Shown piece after piece: positions 7,074 through 8,187 of a stretch of 8,187 nt of DNA; the stretch's first letter is position 1; each line of letters starts with the position of its first letter. The position numbers and the translations under genes are program-made. The stretch is from Saprospiraceae bacterium. GTDB lineage: Bacteria; Bacteroidota; Bacteroidia; Chitinophagales; Saprospiraceae. The notes beneath the pieces are model-generated. The model was not told the DNA's origin. It made no database searches and saw only the letters and a program-made list of their open reading frames with translations. The DNA lies in contig JABDJE010000362.1 of the NCBI GenBank assembly GCA_013002625.1, positions 1 to 8,187 on the forward strand, written 5' to 3'.

Positions 7074-7767
7074 TCAATCCTTTTAGAACTAAGTAAGGGT
7101 CCACAAATATCTTAGATTCTAACGTTCTCGCAAAAAAATCAGCGTCTCCTCCAGTTAAAATCACTTGAAATCTACCCTTCTTTTTAGTTAAAGTTTTAAT
7201 AAAATCGGCTATCTCGTAAGATATCCCTCTTACGGCGCCATTTTGTAAGGCCTCCTTTGTGCTCTTTCCCAACAGATTTTCATTCCATTTAGGCTTAACC
7301 AAAGGAAGCTGTGATGTAAAGTTATGCATTGCTTCCAGTCGCATAAATAAACCAGGTGCTATATTACCGCCTTCATAAATACCTTCCTTCGAAACAAAGT
7401 CATATTTAATACAAGTCCCCAGGTCAATGACAAGCACATTTTTATTTTTAAATGTATTGGCGCCCCCAACTGAGGCTGCAATTCTATCACGCCCTAATGT
7501 CTTGCGTGTTTTATAAAGGCTTTTTAATCCCGTTTTAGTTTTATGATCTAACACTATCAAATCGTAGTTCCTCGATAAATATTGCACGAAGTAAGGTTGC
7601 TTTGACCTCACAGAAGACATTATGCAATACTTGAAAGCATATTTCTTTTCAATCTGCTTAATCTCTGTGACCCTGAGTGTCTCGAAAATCTGAAAATCAA
7701 TCATTTCTCTGCCTTCAAAAATGGCAGTTTTAATTCTCGAATTTCCTATGTCGACTACAAGATTCAA
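7045..7767 (-). CDS. coaX: Type III pantothenate kinase
   Basis: This 240-residue cytosolic enzyme phosphorylates pantothenate with ATP, the first step of CoA synthesis. The ASKHA-fold signatures are present: D-I-G-N-S-R-I-K (6-13, phosphate loop), G-R-D-R-I-A-A-S-V-G-G-A (92-103, pantothenate site), V-I-D-L-G-T-C-I-K-Y-D (113-123), Y-E-G-G-N-I-A-P-G (131-139), S-Q-L-P-L-V (152-157) and T-G-G-D (205-208). Type III enzymes usually need a monovalent cation and resist CoA feedback. The start is TTG at 7767, overlapping the purH stop as TTGA; no in-frame ATG lies nearby, and M-N-L-V-V-D-I-G-N-S is the expected N-terminus. It belongs to the purH-coaX-barrel-TPR run. The length is normal for the family, so the gene looks complete. 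Confidence 0.95.
   Translation of the reverse strand: MNLVVDIGNSRIKTAIFEGREMIDFQIFETLRVTEIKQIEKKYAFKYCIMSSVRSKQPYFVQYLSRNYDLIVLDHKTKTGLKSLYKTRKTLGRDRIAASVGGANTFKNKNVLVIDLGTCIKYDFVSKEGIYEGGNIAPGLFMRLEAMHNFTSQLPLVKPKWNENLLGKSTKEALQNGAVRGISYEIADFIKTLTKKKGRFQVILTGGDADFFARTLESKIFVDPYLVLKGLNDILLYNKT
7078..7084 (-). promoter_or_regulatory. Ribosome binding site for the outer-membrane barrel gene, inside coaX
   Basis: On the minus strand AAAAGGA precedes the ATG at 7073 by four bases (TTGA). It supports this start even though the gene then overlaps the coaX 3' end by 29 bp. It is the best Shine-Dalgarno match in the window. Confidence 0.55.
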
Positions 7768-8187
7768 TGTTTGAAATGTCTGGTTCCAGTAAATACCATC
7801 GCCAGGTTATTGGCGTTACAATAATCTATACTCAACTGGTCCTTGATCGATCCTCCTGGTTGTATCACTGCTTTAATACCAGCCTTGTGCGCTATTTCCA
7901 CACAATCCGGGAAAGGGAAAAAAGCATCTGAAGCCATCACAGCACCATCTAACTCAAAACCAAAATGCAAGGCCTTTTTAATAGCTTGTTGTGCAGCATC
8001 TACTCTAGATGTTTGGCCGCAACCCATTCCCAATAGTTGGTTGTCTCTAGCCAATACTATTGTATTCGATTTGAGATGCTTGACAAGTTTATTGGCAAAA
8101 ATGAGATCTCTTAATTGATCTTCATTTGCTTTTGCATTTGTAACAGGATTTAAATCCTCCAAAGTCTCCATCTTCTTATCCGTATCC
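7764..8187 (-). CDS. purH: Bifunctional AICAR transformylase/IMP cyclohydrolase PurH, C-terminal part (5' end outside window)
   Basis: The frame is open to the window edge, so the ATG at 8171 is an internal methionine, not a start. About 140 C-terminal residues are visible, all from the AICAR formyltransferase domain: V-K-H-L-K-S-N-T-I-V-L-A, then G-M-G-C-G-Q-T-S-R-V-D-A-A, A-S-D-A-F-F-P-F-P-D, I-Q-P-G-G-S, and the terminal M-V-F-T-G-T-R-H-F-K-H, which is close to the family's near-invariant C-terminus. PurH performs the last two steps of de novo IMP synthesis, formylating AICAR with 10-formyl-THF and closing the ring. Full-length enzymes are about 510-530 residues. Its TGA overlaps the TTG start of coaX by two bases in TTGA, so the two are almost certainly cotranscribed. 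Confidence 0.95.
   Translation of the reverse strand, partial: DTDKKMETLEDLNPVTNAKANEDQLRDLIFANKLVKHLKSNTIVLARDNQLLGMGCGQTSRVDAAQQAIKKALHFGFELDGAVMASDAFFPFPDCVEIAHKAGIKAVIQPGGSIKDQLSIDYCNANNLAMVFTGTRHFKH

Noticed and set aside
7843..8118. Plus-strand 91-residue frame
   Set aside because: It is antisense to conserved PurH motifs and has no recognisable domain.
8171..8171. ATG as the start of a separate 135-residue protein
   Set aside because: The frame stays open upstream to the window edge, and the sequence is the C-terminal part of PurH, a protein of over 500 residues.

Overview
The window reads as a chromosomal piece of a Bacteroidota bacterium. By eye it is moderately AT-rich, most start codons lack a strong Shine-Dalgarno, and secreted proteins carry signal peptides ending in -AQ or -SQ. 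The envelope proteins (a barrel with an N-S-P-Y-S-R-F-G motif, and TPR proteins ending in V-G-C-W-I) are of types I know from this phylum. A free-living, Saprospiria- or Cytophagia-like member is plausible, but I cannot fix the genus. Nothing looks mobile: no transposase, integrase, phage gene, tRNA, rRNA or CRISPR was seen.

Layout: (1) 1-892, minus strand: a secreted or lipid-anchored protein of unknown function whose stop codon shares a base with the start of lipA (lipoyl synthase). Only the first 31 codons of lipA are inside the window. (2) 994-1587, plus strand: a RimJ/RimL-type GNAT acetyltransferase with a TTG start, overlapping its convergent neighbour by 4 bp. (3) 1584-3026, minus strand: a TPR lipoprotein. 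(4) 3138-4229, plus strand: 6-phosphofructokinase, diverging from the lipoprotein gene across 111 bp and ending in a bidirectional terminator. (5) 4285-8187, minus strand: a tight run in transcription order purH (3' part) - coaX - outer-membrane barrel - periplasmic TPR protein, with a 4-nt overlap, a 29-nt overlap and a 14-nt gap.

The most notable structure is that the two TPR genes on either side of pfkA are full-length divergent paralogs. One is lipid-anchored and the other has a cleavable signal peptide. They share four cysteines at matching places, with spacing 33 between the first two in both and 63/64 between the last two. This suggests two conserved disulfides in periplasmic proteins. 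The coaX - barrel - TPR order resembles one I recall from other Bacteroidota, so the 4285 copy is probably the ancestral member and the 1584 copy a relocated duplicate.

Metabolically the window joins purine synthesis (PurH), CoA synthesis (CoaX), glycolysis (PfkA) and lipoate synthesis (LipA). The remaining genes concern the envelope. I found no convincing evidence of an undescribed defence or mobile system; the unknowns of real interest are the TPR paralogs, the barrel and the lipA-coupled protein.
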